This document shows positions 24,333 to 34,398 of a stretch of 64,000 nt of DNA, one piece after another; positions within the stretch are counted from its first letter, which is position 1; every line of letters begins with the position of its first letter. Under the pieces are notes generated by a model. That model worked only from the letters and a program-made list of their open reading frames with translations. It had not been told where the DNA came from and ran no database searches. This stretch comes from Prevotella sp. UBA6994. GTDB lineage: Bacteria > Bacteroidota > Bacteroidia > Bacteroidales > Bacteroidaceae. A program made the position numbers and the translations under genes. The stretch lies in contig DJXW01000001.1 of the NCBI GenBank assembly GCA_002449845.1, positions 7,761-71,760 of the forward strand. The letters are read 5' to 3'.

Positions 24333-26729
24333 ATGAAGTATTTTATATCATTATTATTCTTATTGTTTACCATTGATTGCTTCGCCATTACCGATGTGCC
24401 TGCAATGGTCATCAAACCTGGCACAAAGTATTTCATTTACAACACCTATTATAATAAATGCTTATGCACTCGAAATGACAAAGAAGGATTTGCTGGATTG
24501 TCTGACTTTGGCTTAAACGACAGTACAGACTATATTTTCACCGCAATAGCCAGCAATACAGACGGGTATTATTGGCTTCAACAGGAAAAGACTGGTAAAT
24601 ACTTGCAAGCATCTAACGCCTCGAATGATACGTGGAACGTGTGGCTGACCAGTAATCTCAATGATAGCTACGACAGCTTTAAATGGCGTTTAGAAGCAGG
24701 AACCTCTGGAAGTATCTCCAACAAGAGGTCAACGGATAAATATCTTGGCGTTGATACGGGAGCAGAAAGTCTGTCGTATATAGGCATCTACTACGACAAG
24801 GCGAGCAGTGAACGAACGATTTGGCAATTCTTTCCCGTTGAGGATAAGAATGATAACAACAGTCAACTCAACGAATATGGCAAATGGGAATACTTTGCCG
24901 ACTCTATCAGAAATGATGTGTTGGTACTTGATAGTGCCATTGACTATCATGTGACCAACGCCATTCCGATGGGTAATTGTCAAATCCAATTGAATCACGA
25001 AGATGCGTGGTTGATTCTGGAAAACGTAAGACCATCCGAAGTGGTAAACAAATATCTCTCTAACATTTCCATCCATGGAGAAGTAGCTAAGAACGGCTAT
25101 AATTGTAGGGTGGCCATCTATTTAGATGGTGCCGTTGTAATTCCTCAAAACCAATCAACTTACTTGCCTTTTACCGGATATGAAGAACCGTCATGTATGG
25201 GAGACAACTATCCTATGTTTACGGGGGCTAATTCTTTGGGAGATACTGACTTGTCGAACAATCGCATCAGTAGTTTTGTATTGAAACGTGGATATATGGC
25301 TACCGTTGCCACGTCAAAAGACGGAACGGGGTATAGTAGGGTATTTGTCGCTGACCATCAGGACCTCATTGTCAACGAATTGCCTACGGCTCTCAACAGA
25401 AGAATCTCTTACGTGAACATCAAAAAATGGAATTACGTCTCTAAGAAAGGATGGAGCAGCACTGAAGGACAAGGTGCCATCAACACAGAAGGAGCGCTGG
25501 TGAAAACAACTTGGTTTTACACATGGAGTGCAGATAAAAACAATCAACTCGACATGGAATATGTACCCATGAACACGCATCAGTATTGGCCTTCCATTTC
25601 ATCCATTACCGCCAAGACAGAGAGTACACACATGCTTTCTATCAATGAACCAGATCATCCTGAACAACATACCAACTGCTCTTGCAATGAAAACAAACAC
25701 GGTACGGTAGGGGCATGGACAGCCACAACGTGGACCCCTCGCTACCAAACCACTGGTATGCGCATTGGCTCTCCTTGTCCCACTGATGCGTCGTGGCTGA
25801 AGGAATACATTGGTCATATAGACGACATGGCTTACAGGTGCGACTTTGTTACCTTCCATGCTTATTGGGGAACCAATGAAGCTGCCAATATTGACTCTTG
25901 GTATAATCAACTGAAAGCTATTTACGATGCAACGGGAAGACCTATCTGGTTGACAGAGTTTAACAACGGTGCTTCATGGACAAAGGAGACAAAGCCCTCA
26001 TACTCTGCCAATGGCGAAAAGATTGCCAAGTTGGTACAGATGTTGGAAAATGCGCCCTTCATTGAACGCTATTGCATCTACAATTGGGATGATTGGCATT
26101 TAGCCGTTCTTACTTGGGACAATGACAAGAAAAGTTGGTGGGTAAATCCTGCTGGTCAAGCTTACCGAGACGTGAAGCCACACTTCGCTTATAATGCTAA
26201 GATGCAGAAGATTCCCAACTGGTGGGGATTCAACATCAAAAGTGGAAAGACCGAATTTGCATTAACTTCATTGACATGGGTAAATAGCAACCATACGGCA
26301 AAACTCTCCGTAAGAAACGAGAACGTAGATCAAACTGACGTTTTGACCATAGAGGCACAAAAAGAAGATGGTACGTGGCAGCCTTTCCGTACGATTGACG
26401 AAAGAGAACTTTTCGACAACAACACCTTTAGCGTGATTTTAGATGCTAACACAGATGTTCTGCTACCCTATTATCTGGCAAATCCCTCAAACCTGACTCT
26501 CAGAATGACCATAAAAGACATCAAGGGGAAAACGGCAACAAGTGAAACGTTCTCTAAGGATTGGCCCACATGGATGATACAAGCTATGGGTATCAACCAG
26601 ATTGCCAATGAGGATAATAATACTGCAAGGAGATACGACTTGAATGGAAGGAAAATCTCTCCAAATACCAAAGGAATACAAATAGTAAAAGACCAAACAA
26701 AATCTATCAAAAAGATTATCAACAAATAA
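24333..26729 (+). CDS. Secreted GH128-like (Asl1-like) glycoside hydrolase with lectin-like N-terminus
   Basis: 798 residues. A signal peptide (MKYFISLLFLLFTIDCFA) is followed by a ricin-type beta-trefoil-like region (about 25-170: KYFIYNTYYNKCLCTRND, YWLQQEKTGKYLQAS). A beta-sandwich follows (190-380), then a TIM-barrel core (about 390-620). Asl1/GH128 markers are SINEPDHPEQ with Glu439 as probable acid/base, DFVTFHAYWGT, and IWLTEFNNGA with Glu542 as probable nucleophile; the ERYCIYNWDDW strand closes the barrel. GH128 members cleave beta-1,3-glucans. The C-terminus (RRYDLNGRKISPNTKG...) is a sorting-like tail. It is 12 nt from both neighbours in one operon. The fold is fairly secure; the exact substrate is inferred. 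Confidence 0.82.
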   Translation: MKYFISLLFLLFTIDCFAITDVPAMVIKPGTKYFIYNTYYNKCLCTRNDKEGFAGLSDFGLNDSTDYIFTAIASNTDGYYWLQQEKTGKYLQASNASNDTWNVWLTSNLNDSYDSFKWRLEAGTSGSISNKRSTDKYLGVDTGAESLSYIGIYYDKASSERTIWQFFPVEDKNDNNSQLNEYGKWEYFADSIRNDVLVLDSAIDYHVTNAIPMGNCQIQLNHEDAWLILENVRPSEVVNKYLSNISIHGEVAKNGYNCRVAIYLDGAVVIPQNQSTYLPFTGYEEPSCMGDNYPMFTGANSLGDTDLSNNRISSFVLKRGYMATVATSKDGTGYSRVFVADHQDLIVNELPTALNRRISYVNIKKWNYVSKKGWSSTEGQGAINTEGALVKTTWFYTWSADKNNQLDMEYVPMNTHQYWPSISSITAKTESTHMLSINEPDHPEQHTNCSCNENKHGTVGAWTATTWTPRYQTTGMRIGSPCPTDASWLKEYIGHIDDMAYRCDFVTFHAYWGTNEAANIDSWYNQLKAIYDATGRPIWLTEFNNGASWTKETKPSYSANGEKIAKLVQMLENAPFIERYCIYNWDDWHLAVLTWDNDKKSWWVNPAGQAYRDVKPHFAYNAKMQKIPNWWGFNIKSGKTEFALTSLTWVNSNHTAKLSVRNENVDQTDVLTIEAQKEDGTWQPFRTIDERELFDNNTFSVILDANTDVLLPYYLANPSNLTLRMTIKDIKGKTATSETFSKDWPTWMIQAMGINQIANEDNNTARRYDLNGRKISPNTKGIQIVKDQTKSIKKIINK

Positions 26730-26741
26730 ATCCATATAACC

Positions 26742-29700
26742 ATGAGAAAGAGAATAACATTGTTGGCAATTGCCATCATGACATTATCGGGAATAGGTTG
26801 TTTTGCCACATGGATGAATGCCTCCACCTCAGAACAGTCGCATTCTATGAGAAAAGCAGCAACCGAACAAGAAGACGTAACGGAAAAATATATCGTCAAC
26901 CCATCTTTCGAAAACGACGACATATCTTCTCTTAGCGTTGTCAATAATTCCGCAGATGGATTGAGAGGATATACGTTGACCTCACCCACGGGATGGACAA
27001 CGGGAGGAACAGCCGTGACTCAATTATTGGTAAACAAGGATTGCTACACGGATAATAATTTCGGAAAGGTAACCACCTTGGCTGATGGATCGTATGCTTA
27101 TTATCTTCGCCAAGGATGGTCTGGAGGTACTACAACCCTTCAACAAACCATTCAAAACCTTTCGGCAGGAAAATACAAACTGACTGTGGCTCACCGTTCG
27201 GGATATGCCAACTCGGCTACATCCTCATTGAAGTTGACTGCCCAAGCCAACTCCCTGTCAATTCCTTTCACTCAGGGTTCCCAAGGATTCATGAGTAGTT
27301 TGGCTTGGACAACATCTGAGTTGGTGTTCGACATGGAGAAAGCGGGCAACATCGAGATTGGAATGGAAGTGAATTGGGTTTCAGGAGGTAGTTGTGTGAT
27401 GCTTGACAATATTCATCTCTACCGATTAAGCGACGACTATGTAGAACCTGAAGACCCAACAGAATCTGACGTCAGTAGTGTGACAGAAGGAGTGATAACC
27501 AATGAGTTCGTCAACGAATCTACCATGAAGTCAGACTTGTTGCAAATGCTTGCCAATTTTACTACCTATATGGTGAACGACTTCCAGGAGTGTTCCTCAC
27601 CGAATAGTATCAACGAACAATGCGGATGCTTCAAGGGTGAGAATACAATGGGCAATAATGAACAAGGTGTTCGTCCCAATGCCGACCTCAGTATGATTTG
27701 TGCTTTCCTGGCTAAATATGCAAAGGGTAAAGTCACCTTACCTACAGGTGTCACATGGAATAAGATAGAAGACATCGCCATGAAATCACTGGTATTTGCT
27801 TACTCCACGCACAAGGCAAACAAGCTCAAGACTTGTTCAGGAAACAATTACTGGGGCTCAGTATCTACCAGTGATAACGTATGGGAGAGTTCTCTTTGGG
27901 CTATGTCCGTTGCTTATTCAGCATTCTTCCAATGGGACAAGCTCAGCGAAGCCCAAAAGGGTTATGTGAAGGCATTACTCAAAGCGGAATGCAACTATGA
28001 ATTAAACCGCACCATTCCAACGAAATTCGATGGTGACACGAAATCTGAAGAAAACGGATGGGAAGCTGACGTGTTAGCCGTTACGTTAGGATTGTTCCCG
28101 GATGATGCTTTAGCAGACAAGTGGTATAACCGTTTGCGTGAGTTTGCCATCAACAGCTACTCGCATATTGATGATGCTAAAGACAACACGGTAATCGACC
28201 CCGACTATGACAACAAGACCGTAGCCAATTTATATAAAGGACAGAACCTTTACAACGACTATACATTGCAAAACCACAATTATTTCCATACCTCTTATCA
28301 AAACGTGGTGATGCAGGAATTGGGCGAGGCTGCCTTGGCTTTGAAACTATTCCAAAAAGATATTCATGGGAAAGAGAAATGGAAGACAAATGCGCTGATG
28401 CACAATAATCTCAAGGTTCAGAAAGAAGTTCTCAATTGGTTGGCTTTGGCTGATGGCGAATTGGCAATGCCCAATGGCAACGACTGGAGTTTGTTCTTGT
28501 TTGACCAAATCACCAGTTATTCCACCAATGCTTGTTTCTTGCAGGATGCTGATGCGTTGATGCTCGAAAACTTAGCCTATAAGTTTATCAAAGCTCGTCA
28601 ACAAACCACCAAAGATGGCAGTTGGCTTCTCCGCGCAGACGTAGGTGCAAGAAGAATGGGTGTAGAGGCTCATCGAGTCATGATGACTTGGCTCATGCAC
28701 GAGGTGATGTCAACGCAAGCCATCACTCCTACCACATGGGATGAATTTACCAACAAATATGCTGATGCTAAGTTGTTTACCACACAGAACGTGGTTCGCG
28801 CTTCTTCTAAAGACCGATTCACCACATTTAGTTGGAGTACGGGATTGAAGAGCTATACGGGATATATCGCAGCCAACAGCGTTGACAAAAATAAAATCAT
28901 CGTTCCTTATCGTAGCAATAACACGGGTAATATCATTGGTTGGTATGAGGTAAGCGGAAAAGCCACCAATGCCTCTCCCGTAGTAAGTGGAATCTACAAC
29001 TTACAAGGAAACAGTTATACGATGAATGGTGAGTTGAATACCAATGATGCTACACTCAACAATCGTTTTGCCATCTACTCTACGCCTGGCAATGCCGTGA
29101 TTTACTTGGACTATGTTCGTGCCAACAATGCAGGAACAATTACCGCGGAGAAAGGTGGACTAACGGCAATCAGCGTCGATGAGTTCACCAAGACCAAGCG
29201 GACAATCTATACAGAAGGAACACATAAGCAATTAGACGGTAAGACGTTTACCGTACTGTCTGGCGACTGGGTAAATGTGGACAATGCCGTGGGAATCATT
29301 GGAAAGAACAACAAACAAATTGCATTCGGAGACATTGCCAACAACAACTCCATCAATACCGCTAAGTTGTACCCGATGTATTCATCAAAGAGCAGGTCGT
29401 TTACGGCAGGAAATGTCATTGACACTCGTAACTTGGTTTACTACAGCAACATCACAGCTGAGCAGACCAAGGCGATGAACCAACAATTGCAAGTGCTCAC
29501 ATCGGTCGTTCCCACTGGATGGAACGGTGTTATCGCCGCAGATCCTGATGGTACACGGTATTTGTTCTTATGCAACTTTTCCAGCGATGAGAAATGCAAG
29601 TTGTCGACTCTCAGTTGCGAACAAGGTGCTCCCGTATTTACAAGCGAAACATCCATCAACAGTTCTCAATCTACGGCGGAATTTGTCGTTGAGGAGAATC

Positions 29701-32423
29701 ATAGCATTGGCAACACGTTGAAATACTACATCAAGGGAAACAACATCAAGGCAATACAAGATAAAGACAATAACGATGTCATGTATGTTGAAGCATTGCA
29801 AAATGCCAATATCATCATCAATGCCGTTGACAATGGAAAATCTCTTACCAAGACCACAAGCATCAATGCGGGTAAGGCTGTGAAGGTAACGATTGAGAAC
29901 GAAAGCATCAAAGTAGAATCTGATGCCACGTTTCCAGAAAACAAGAAGCAGGAATTGACGAAGGGTTATGAAGACATTACTCAGATGTACTTGAAGAATC
30001 CAAACTTTGAGGAAGACAATACGTATGCTACGTTGTCGAAGAACATCACGTCTAATGGTGCTACGTTTGAGAATTGCTATACCAACAGCGTTAGTGCCAT
30101 CAATGCCAAATGGCCAAACATCCTTCCTGTGCAGGGATGGTCTGCTGGCAACGCTCTGGGTAGTGGTTCTAACTATTGCCGAATGTATTCTATGCCCTAC
30201 TCCAACTCTCTTTATTGCGTCAGTCCAAGCAATGTAGGCAATTATGCAGCCAAGACATCTGGAATGATGGACGATGACAAGAAGGGTGACAGGGTATTGA
30301 CGGTTCTCAACTCATGGGACAAGGGCAACAACCAAATCTCACAAAAGATTCATCTGCCTGCTGGTACCTACCGCCTGTTATTGGACATGAAGTATGAATG
30401 TCCTAATGAAACCGCAAACAATGGAAACTCTATCACAACAAGTGGGGGCAATGTAAACACGTCTCTTACGGGTGTCAAGTATGGTTCTGTCACTGATTAC
30501 CGTTACCCCACTGTTTCCAATACCTGGGAAAACATTTGTTACGATATTACCCTGACGCAAGAGTCTGACGTTACCTTGTCGTTAGGCTATGGTTCTTCGG
30601 CAAGCGTGGGGGCAGCCAACAACACCTTATTATATATAGATAATGTAAGACTGTATAAGAAAGCTGCCAACTATACCACCTATCTCTTTTCTTATTTCCC
30701 AGACAACAATAATGAGAATATCTACTACGCTTTGTCTGACAATGGATTTGACTATACTCCCATGAACGACGGTAAGATGATAATCTCCGCCGATTCCGTT
30801 TCTATCAAGAAAGGATTGCGCGATCCTCATCTCTTGCGTGGACACGACGGTTATTTCTATATGGTGGCTACCGACATGAAAAGTGCTGAGGGATGGTCAA
30901 GCAACCGTGGCATGGTACTGATGAAATCAAAGGACTTGGTGAACTGGCAGCACGCTACTGTTCATTTCCCTGAGAAATATGCTGGTACTCATTTCGCTAA
31001 CGTTACTCGTGTGTGGGCTCCCGAAACCATTTACGACCCAGTGGCAGGGAAATATATGATTTATTTCTCTTTGCTTACCAACGACGGAAGCATTCCTTAC
31101 GATCAAGTGTTTTATTGTTATGCTAACGAAGACTTCACCGACCTTGAGGGAGAGCCTACGTTGCTTTTCGATTTAGGTTATTCTGTCATCGACATGGATA
31201 TTGTCTATAATGATGCTGATGGATTGTATCATGGTTTCTTCAAGAACGAGGATAAGGGGGGCATCTTGAAAGTAACGGCTAAAACTCTTACGGCTCCAGA
31301 GGGAACGGCATTGGGAAGTCAATGGGGCAACATGTCTGGAAGACTTCAGCAGACGAATGTTGCCGTAGAGGGTGCTGGCGTGTTTAAGTTGCTCGACGGT
31401 AAGACCTGGGTATTGATGTACGACTGTTACAGTCGTGGCTATTACCAATTCTGTACAAGTACCGACCTCAACACGTTTACTTTCAAGCAAAACACCACCA
31501 CGGGTGGTATGTTTACTCCGCGTCATGGTTCGGTGATTCTTCTCACTGATGAGGAAGTGGCAAATATTCAAGCTGCCATTGACAAAAAGATGAAAGACGA
31601 ATATATCGGTCAATTGAAAGACGAAATACAACAAGCAGTAAAATTGTCTGTTGATGTTTCTGAAGCTACATCACTTCTCGCCAATGATCAAGCCACGGTA
31701 AACGAAATAAAAGAGATGGTGAAACGACTGAAGACGGCTGAATTTACACAAGTAAACGCCACTTACGATGAGGATGTCACAGCTCAATATGTTGGGATGT
31801 GGACCGAAACGGGGGGTACAAGTGTCAATAGCGGACAGCATTGGGATGGTACCACTACATCTACCTATATGGAGCAAAGCGGCTCTAATTGGGGAAAGTC
31901 GTCTTGGAACATATCCTATAAGCAAACCCTTTCTCTCCCTGCTGGCAAATACTTGTTGAAAGTTGCCGGTAGGAGTTCCACTTCCGTCATTGCCTCCATG
32001 AGCGTTGGGCACGATTCTGTTTCTTTTCCTCACAACGGTGACACTGGCTATGGTATTGACGTCAATGGCAATACCAATTTTTCATCGGAAGGAACGTATG
32101 CAAACTTCAACGCTGGACGAGGATGGGAATGGCGATACATCCCTTTTGTCATGGAGAAAGATGGTGTGTGTGACGTTTCATTGCAAGCATCCACACAGTC
32201 GGCTCATCAATGGGTGAGCTTCTGTTCTGTCTCACTCTTGAGGGTTCAGTCTTCTACTGATGGTATATCCACCCAAAACGTGGGTGTCGATTCCAACGAA
32301 ACCATCTATAATATCCAGGGACAAGCGATGGGAAATAGCAGACAATGGTTGACCAACGCTCTGCCACGAAACAACGTGTACATCATCAATCATAAAAAAT
32401 ATATACCTATCGTTCGTCGATAG
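26742..32423 (+). CDS. 1,893-residue multidomain enzyme: binding modules, alpha-toroid module and GH43-like beta-propeller
   Basis: A signal peptide (MRKRITLLAIAIMTLSGIGC) precedes these modules. About 46-233: beta-sandwich (YIVNPSFEND...LPAGKYKL type). About 250-680: helical toroid (NVWESSLWAMSVAYSAFFQW, ENGWEADVLAVTLGLFPDD, YTLQNHNYFH, RADVGARRMGVEAHRVMM). About 680-1060: large beta-sandwich. About 1073-1306: second PNFEED-type binding module. About 1310-1610: GH43 five-bladed propeller with GLRDPHLLRG (base), RVWAPETIYD, IDMDIVYND and VEGAGVFKL (acid). About 1672-1825: third binding module. Tail: YNIQGQAMG...YIINHKKYI. The toroid plus sandwich resembles polysaccharide-lyase or GH architecture, but I cannot name its family. 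GH43 enzymes remove arabinose, xylose or galactose from polysaccharides. Two catalytic modules in one chain imply coordinated attack on a branched glycan. The 3' end overlaps citrate synthase by 17 bp. Confidence 0.82.
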   Translation: MRKRITLLAIAIMTLSGIGCFATWMNASTSEQSHSMRKAATEQEDVTEKYIVNPSFENDDISSLSVVNNSADGLRGYTLTSPTGWTTGGTAVTQLLVNKDCYTDNNFGKVTTLADGSYAYYLRQGWSGGTTTLQQTIQNLSAGKYKLTVAHRSGYANSATSSLKLTAQANSLSIPFTQGSQGFMSSLAWTTSELVFDMEKAGNIEIGMEVNWVSGGSCVMLDNIHLYRLSDDYVEPEDPTESDVSSVTEGVITNEFVNESTMKSDLLQMLANFTTYMVNDFQECSSPNSINEQCGCFKGENTMGNNEQGVRPNADLSMICAFLAKYAKGKVTLPTGVTWNKIEDIAMKSLVFAYSTHKANKLKTCSGNNYWGSVSTSDNVWESSLWAMSVAYSAFFQWDKLSEAQKGYVKALLKAECNYELNRTIPTKFDGDTKSEENGWEADVLAVTLGLFPDDALADKWYNRLREFAINSYSHIDDAKDNTVIDPDYDNKTVANLYKGQNLYNDYTLQNHNYFHTSYQNVVMQELGEAALALKLFQKDIHGKEKWKTNALMHNNLKVQKEVLNWLALADGELAMPNGNDWSLFLFDQITSYSTNACFLQDADALMLENLAYKFIKARQQTTKDGSWLLRADVGARRMGVEAHRVMMTWLMHEVMSTQAITPTTWDEFTNKYADAKLFTTQNVVRASSKDRFTTFSWSTGLKSYTGYIAANSVDKNKIIVPYRSNNTGNIIGWYEVSGKATNASPVVSGIYNLQGNSYTMNGELNTNDATLNNRFAIYSTPGNAVIYLDYVRANNAGTITAEKGGLTAISVDEFTKTKRTIYTEGTHKQLDGKTFTVLSGDWVNVDNAVGIIGKNNKQIAFGDIANNNSINTAKLYPMYSSKSRSFTAGNVIDTRNLVYYSNITAEQTKAMNQQLQVLTSVVPTGWNGVIAADPDGTRYLFLCNFSSDEKCKLSTLSCEQGAPVFTSETSINSSQSTAEFVVEENHSIGNTLKYYIKGNNIKAIQDKDNNDVMYVEALQNANIIINAVDNGKSLTKTTSINAGKAVKVTIENESIKVESDATFPENKKQELTKGYEDITQMYLKNPNFEEDNTYATLSKNITSNGATFENCYTNSVSAINAKWPNILPVQGWSAGNALGSGSNYCRMYSMPYSNSLYCVSPSNVGNYAAKTSGMMDDDKKGDRVLTVLNSWDKGNNQISQKIHLPAGTYRLLLDMKYECPNETANNGNSITTSGGNVNTSLTGVKYGSVTDYRYPTVSNTWENICYDITLTQESDVTLSLGYGSSASVGAANNTLLYIDNVRLYKKAANYTTYLFSYFPDNNNENIYYALSDNGFDYTPMNDGKMIISADSVSIKKGLRDPHLLRGHDGYFYMVATDMKSAEGWSSNRGMVLMKSKDLVNWQHATVHFPEKYAGTHFANVTRVWAPETIYDPVAGKYMIYFSLLTNDGSIPYDQVFYCYANEDFTDLEGEPTLLFDLGYSVIDMDIVYNDADGLYHGFFKNEDKGGILKVTAKTLTAPEGTALGSQWGNMSGRLQQTNVAVEGAGVFKLLDGKTWVLMYDCYSRGYYQFCTSTDLNTFTFKQNTTTGGMFTPRHGSVILLTDEEVANIQAAIDKKMKDEYIGQLKDEIQQAVKLSVDVSEATSLLANDQATVNEIKEMVKRLKTAEFTQVNATYDEDVTAQYVGMWTETGGTSVNSGQHWDGTTTSTYMEQSGSNWGKSSWNISYKQTLSLPAGKYLLKVAGRSSTSVIASMSVGHDSVSFPHNGDTGYGIDVNGNTNFSSEGTYANFNAGRGWEWRYIPFVMEKDGVCDVSLQASTQSAHQWVSFCSVSLLRVQSSTDGISTQNVGVDSNETIYNIQGQAMGNSRQWLTNALPRNNVYIINHKKYIPIVRR

Positions 32424-32432
32424 GTATATATT
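32398..32432. terminator. Terminator hairpin inside the overlapping 3' ends of two genes
   Basis: Perfect 15-bp arms AATATATACCTATCG (32398-32412) and 32418-32432 with loop ttcgt. On the minus strand a T-run follows (the AAAAAA at 32393-32398), giving an intrinsic terminator for citrate synthase. The same palindrome encodes the C-terminal residues of both convergent proteins, so each ends with YIPI plus three residues. Confidence 0.8.
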
Positions 32433-33753
32433 CTTTACTGTCAAGTATATTCTTGTAAGCTGGTCGGATGATACGACGACCTTCAAAGTTGAGTTCTTCT
32501 ATTCGGTGTGCCATCCATCCCACTATTCTCGCCATGGCAAAGATGGGGGTATAGATCTCATCGGGCAATCCTATCATCTCATAGATAAATCCACTGTAAA
32601 AGTCAAGGTTGGCGCAAATGGGCTTGTGTGTCTTACGCTTTGCACTGACACACTTGATACCTTCTTGCTCGATCAGCTTCAGAAATTCGTATTCATCTTC
32701 ACGTCCCTTTTCCTTCGCCAACTCACCAGCCAACTTCTTCAACTCTACCGCACGTGGGTCGCTCATGGTATAGACGGCGTGGCCAATGCCATAGATGAGT
32801 CCGCTCTTATCGTATGCCTCTTTGTTCAGCATACGGTTCAGATAGGTATCTATCTCATCGGTGTTCTTCCAGTCAGAGATTTGGTTCTTTAAGTGATGGA
32901 ACATCTTCACCACCTTGATGTTGGCACCTCCGTGCAACGGACCTTTCAGCGAACCGATACCTGCTGCAATGCTGCTGTACGTGTCTGTGCAAGTAGATGA
33001 TGTTACGCGAACGGTAAACGTAGAGTTATTACCTCCACCATGCTCGGCTTGGATAATCAGCAGCAGGTCGAGTACTCTCGCATCCAGTTCGGTATAGTCT
33101 TCATGTTTGATCATGTAGAGGAAATTCTCTGCGATAGAGGCATTTTCCTTGGGATGACGGATATGTAGAGAACGTCCTTGAACGGAATGACGATAGATAT
33201 TGTATGCGTAGGATATGATAGTCGGGAACTTGGCAATCAACTCAATGGCTTGACGCATGAGGTTATCCCGTGAGATGTCATCTGGATTGGGGTCGAAAGT
33301 GTACATTTCCAATACACATCGAGCCAAGATGTTCATGATGTCAGAGCCTTCCAGGTCGATGATATGTACAATGGTACGATGGTCGAGGGGCATGTTCTCA
33401 TTGAGCAATTCCTTAAATGCTTCCAGTTCTTCCGCATCAGGTAAACTACCGGAAAGCAACAGATAGGCTATTTCCTCAAAACCGAATCGTTTCTCTCGAA
33501 GCAAAGGCTCTACCAAATCCTCCAAGCTATATCCACGATAGTAGAGTTTTCCCTGTGTAGGTTTGAGCTTATCGTCAGCGTCTCGCTCGTATCCTACCAC
33601 GTTACCGATGTTGGTCAGTCCCACCAGTACGCCGCTTCCGTCTTCATTGCGCAAGCCACGTTTTACACCAAACTTGCCGAATAATTCATTGTCAATCTTG
33701 CATGAGTTTTTTACCTCGTCGCTCAGTTTGTAAATCAAATACTCTTTCTTCAT
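32407..33753 (-). CDS. gltA: Citrate synthase
   Basis: 448 residues from ATG 33753 (MKKEYLIYKLSD); a longer frame from 33792 adds a non-conserved start. Catalytic sites are SLKGPLHGGANIKV (His), GIGHAVYTMSDPRA (His) and NLDFYSGFIYEMIG (Asp). GKLYYRGYSLEDLV is the citrate-synthase substrate-entry motif. It condenses acetyl-CoA and oxaloacetate. The length and N-terminal extension fit the form seen in Bacteroidales rather than the E. coli NADH-sensitive hexamer; methylcitrate synthase is an alternative. It is monocistronic with its own promoter element. Confidence 0.92.
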   Translation of the reverse strand: MKKEYLIYKLSDEVKNSCKIDNELFGKFGVKRGLRNEDGSGVLVGLTNIGNVVGYERDADDKLKPTQGKLYYRGYSLEDLVEPLLREKRFGFEEIAYLLLSGSLPDAEELEAFKELLNENMPLDHRTIVHIIDLEGSDIMNILARCVLEMYTFDPNPDDISRDNLMRQAIELIAKFPTIISYAYNIYRHSVQGRSLHIRHPKENASIAENFLYMIKHEDYTELDARVLDLLLIIQAEHGGGNNSTFTVRVTSSTCTDTYSSIAAGIGSLKGPLHGGANIKVVKMFHHLKNQISDWKNTDEIDTYLNRMLNKEAYDKSGLIYGIGHAVYTMSDPRAVELKKLAGELAKEKGREDEYEFLKLIEQEGIKCVSAKRKTHKPICANLDFYSGFIYEMIGLPDEIYTPIFAMARIVGWMAHRIEELNFEGRRIIRPAYKNILDSKEYIPIDER

Positions 33754-33823
33754 AACATTCTTTTTACCTATGTAGTCACCATGAAACATCAAGGTTTACT
33801 GATGACTCAAAGAAAATCGGATG

Positions 33824-33831
33824 CAAAGTTA
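33824..33831 (-). promoter_or_regulatory. Promoter -7 element of citrate synthase
   Basis: TAACTTTG on the minus strand, 70 nt before the start codon; a TTTG (33857-33854) lies 22 nt further upstream, slightly wider than ideal. Confidence 0.55.
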
Positions 33832-33918
33832 CGAAAATTATGCTTAAAAGTGACAAAATATTATTATTTCGTCACTTTTTCTAATAAAAATCATCATTTT
33901 ATGACTTAAATCAATGAA

Positions 33919-34398
33919 TTATGTAAGTGAGAGGTATAGGTTCTCACAGGCATCTTCTATCAAATCGAGTGCATATTCAAAATCCTTGTCACCACCATAA
34001 TAAGGATCAGGAACAGTGGCAGCACCACGATGATGAGTGAGAAAATCCGTCAGCATCCTTACCTTTTGCCTGTCTTCTTGGGTCCGAGCCATAGAGGTGA
34101 CAGCCCTGTAATTCTCATGGTCCATCACGAAGATGTAATCGAAGTCGGCAAAGTCTTTGCGTGAGAACTGCCTGGCTCTGGAATCAAACTGATATCCTCT
34201 CATCTCTCCATGTCTGCGCATACGAGAGTCGGGCAAGTCGCCTACGTGCCACCCACCTATTCCTGCTGAGTCAATCAAAAAATCCTGCTCCCTTCCCTCT
34301 CGTTTCACAATGGCTTTCATCACTCCCTCTGCGGCAGGAGAACGACAGATATTGCCAAGGCAGATAAAAAGTAATCGTATTATATTATTGTAACTCAT
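33919..34398 (-). CDS. Low-molecular-weight protein-tyrosine phosphatase
   Basis: 159 residues. The P-loop is FICLGNICRSPAAEG with nucleophile Cys13 and Arg19; the acid is the Asp of TVPDPYYGG near the C-terminus. These enzymes remove phosphate from tyrosine, often opposing bacterial tyrosine kinases that control exopolysaccharide export, or act on arginine phosphate. The start codon shares one base with the stop of the upstream restriction gene (TAATG), so it is translated from the restriction-modification transcript. That coupling is odd for a housekeeping phosphatase and suggests the restriction genes inserted upstream of it. Confidence 0.93.
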   Translation of the reverse strand: MSYNNIIRLLFICLGNICRSPAAEGVMKAIVKREGREQDFLIDSAGIGGWHVGDLPDSRMRRHGEMRGYQFDSRARQFSRKDFADFDYIFVMDHENYRAVTSMARTQEDRQKVRMLTDFLTHHRGAATVPDPYYGGDKDFEYALDLIEDACENLYLSLT

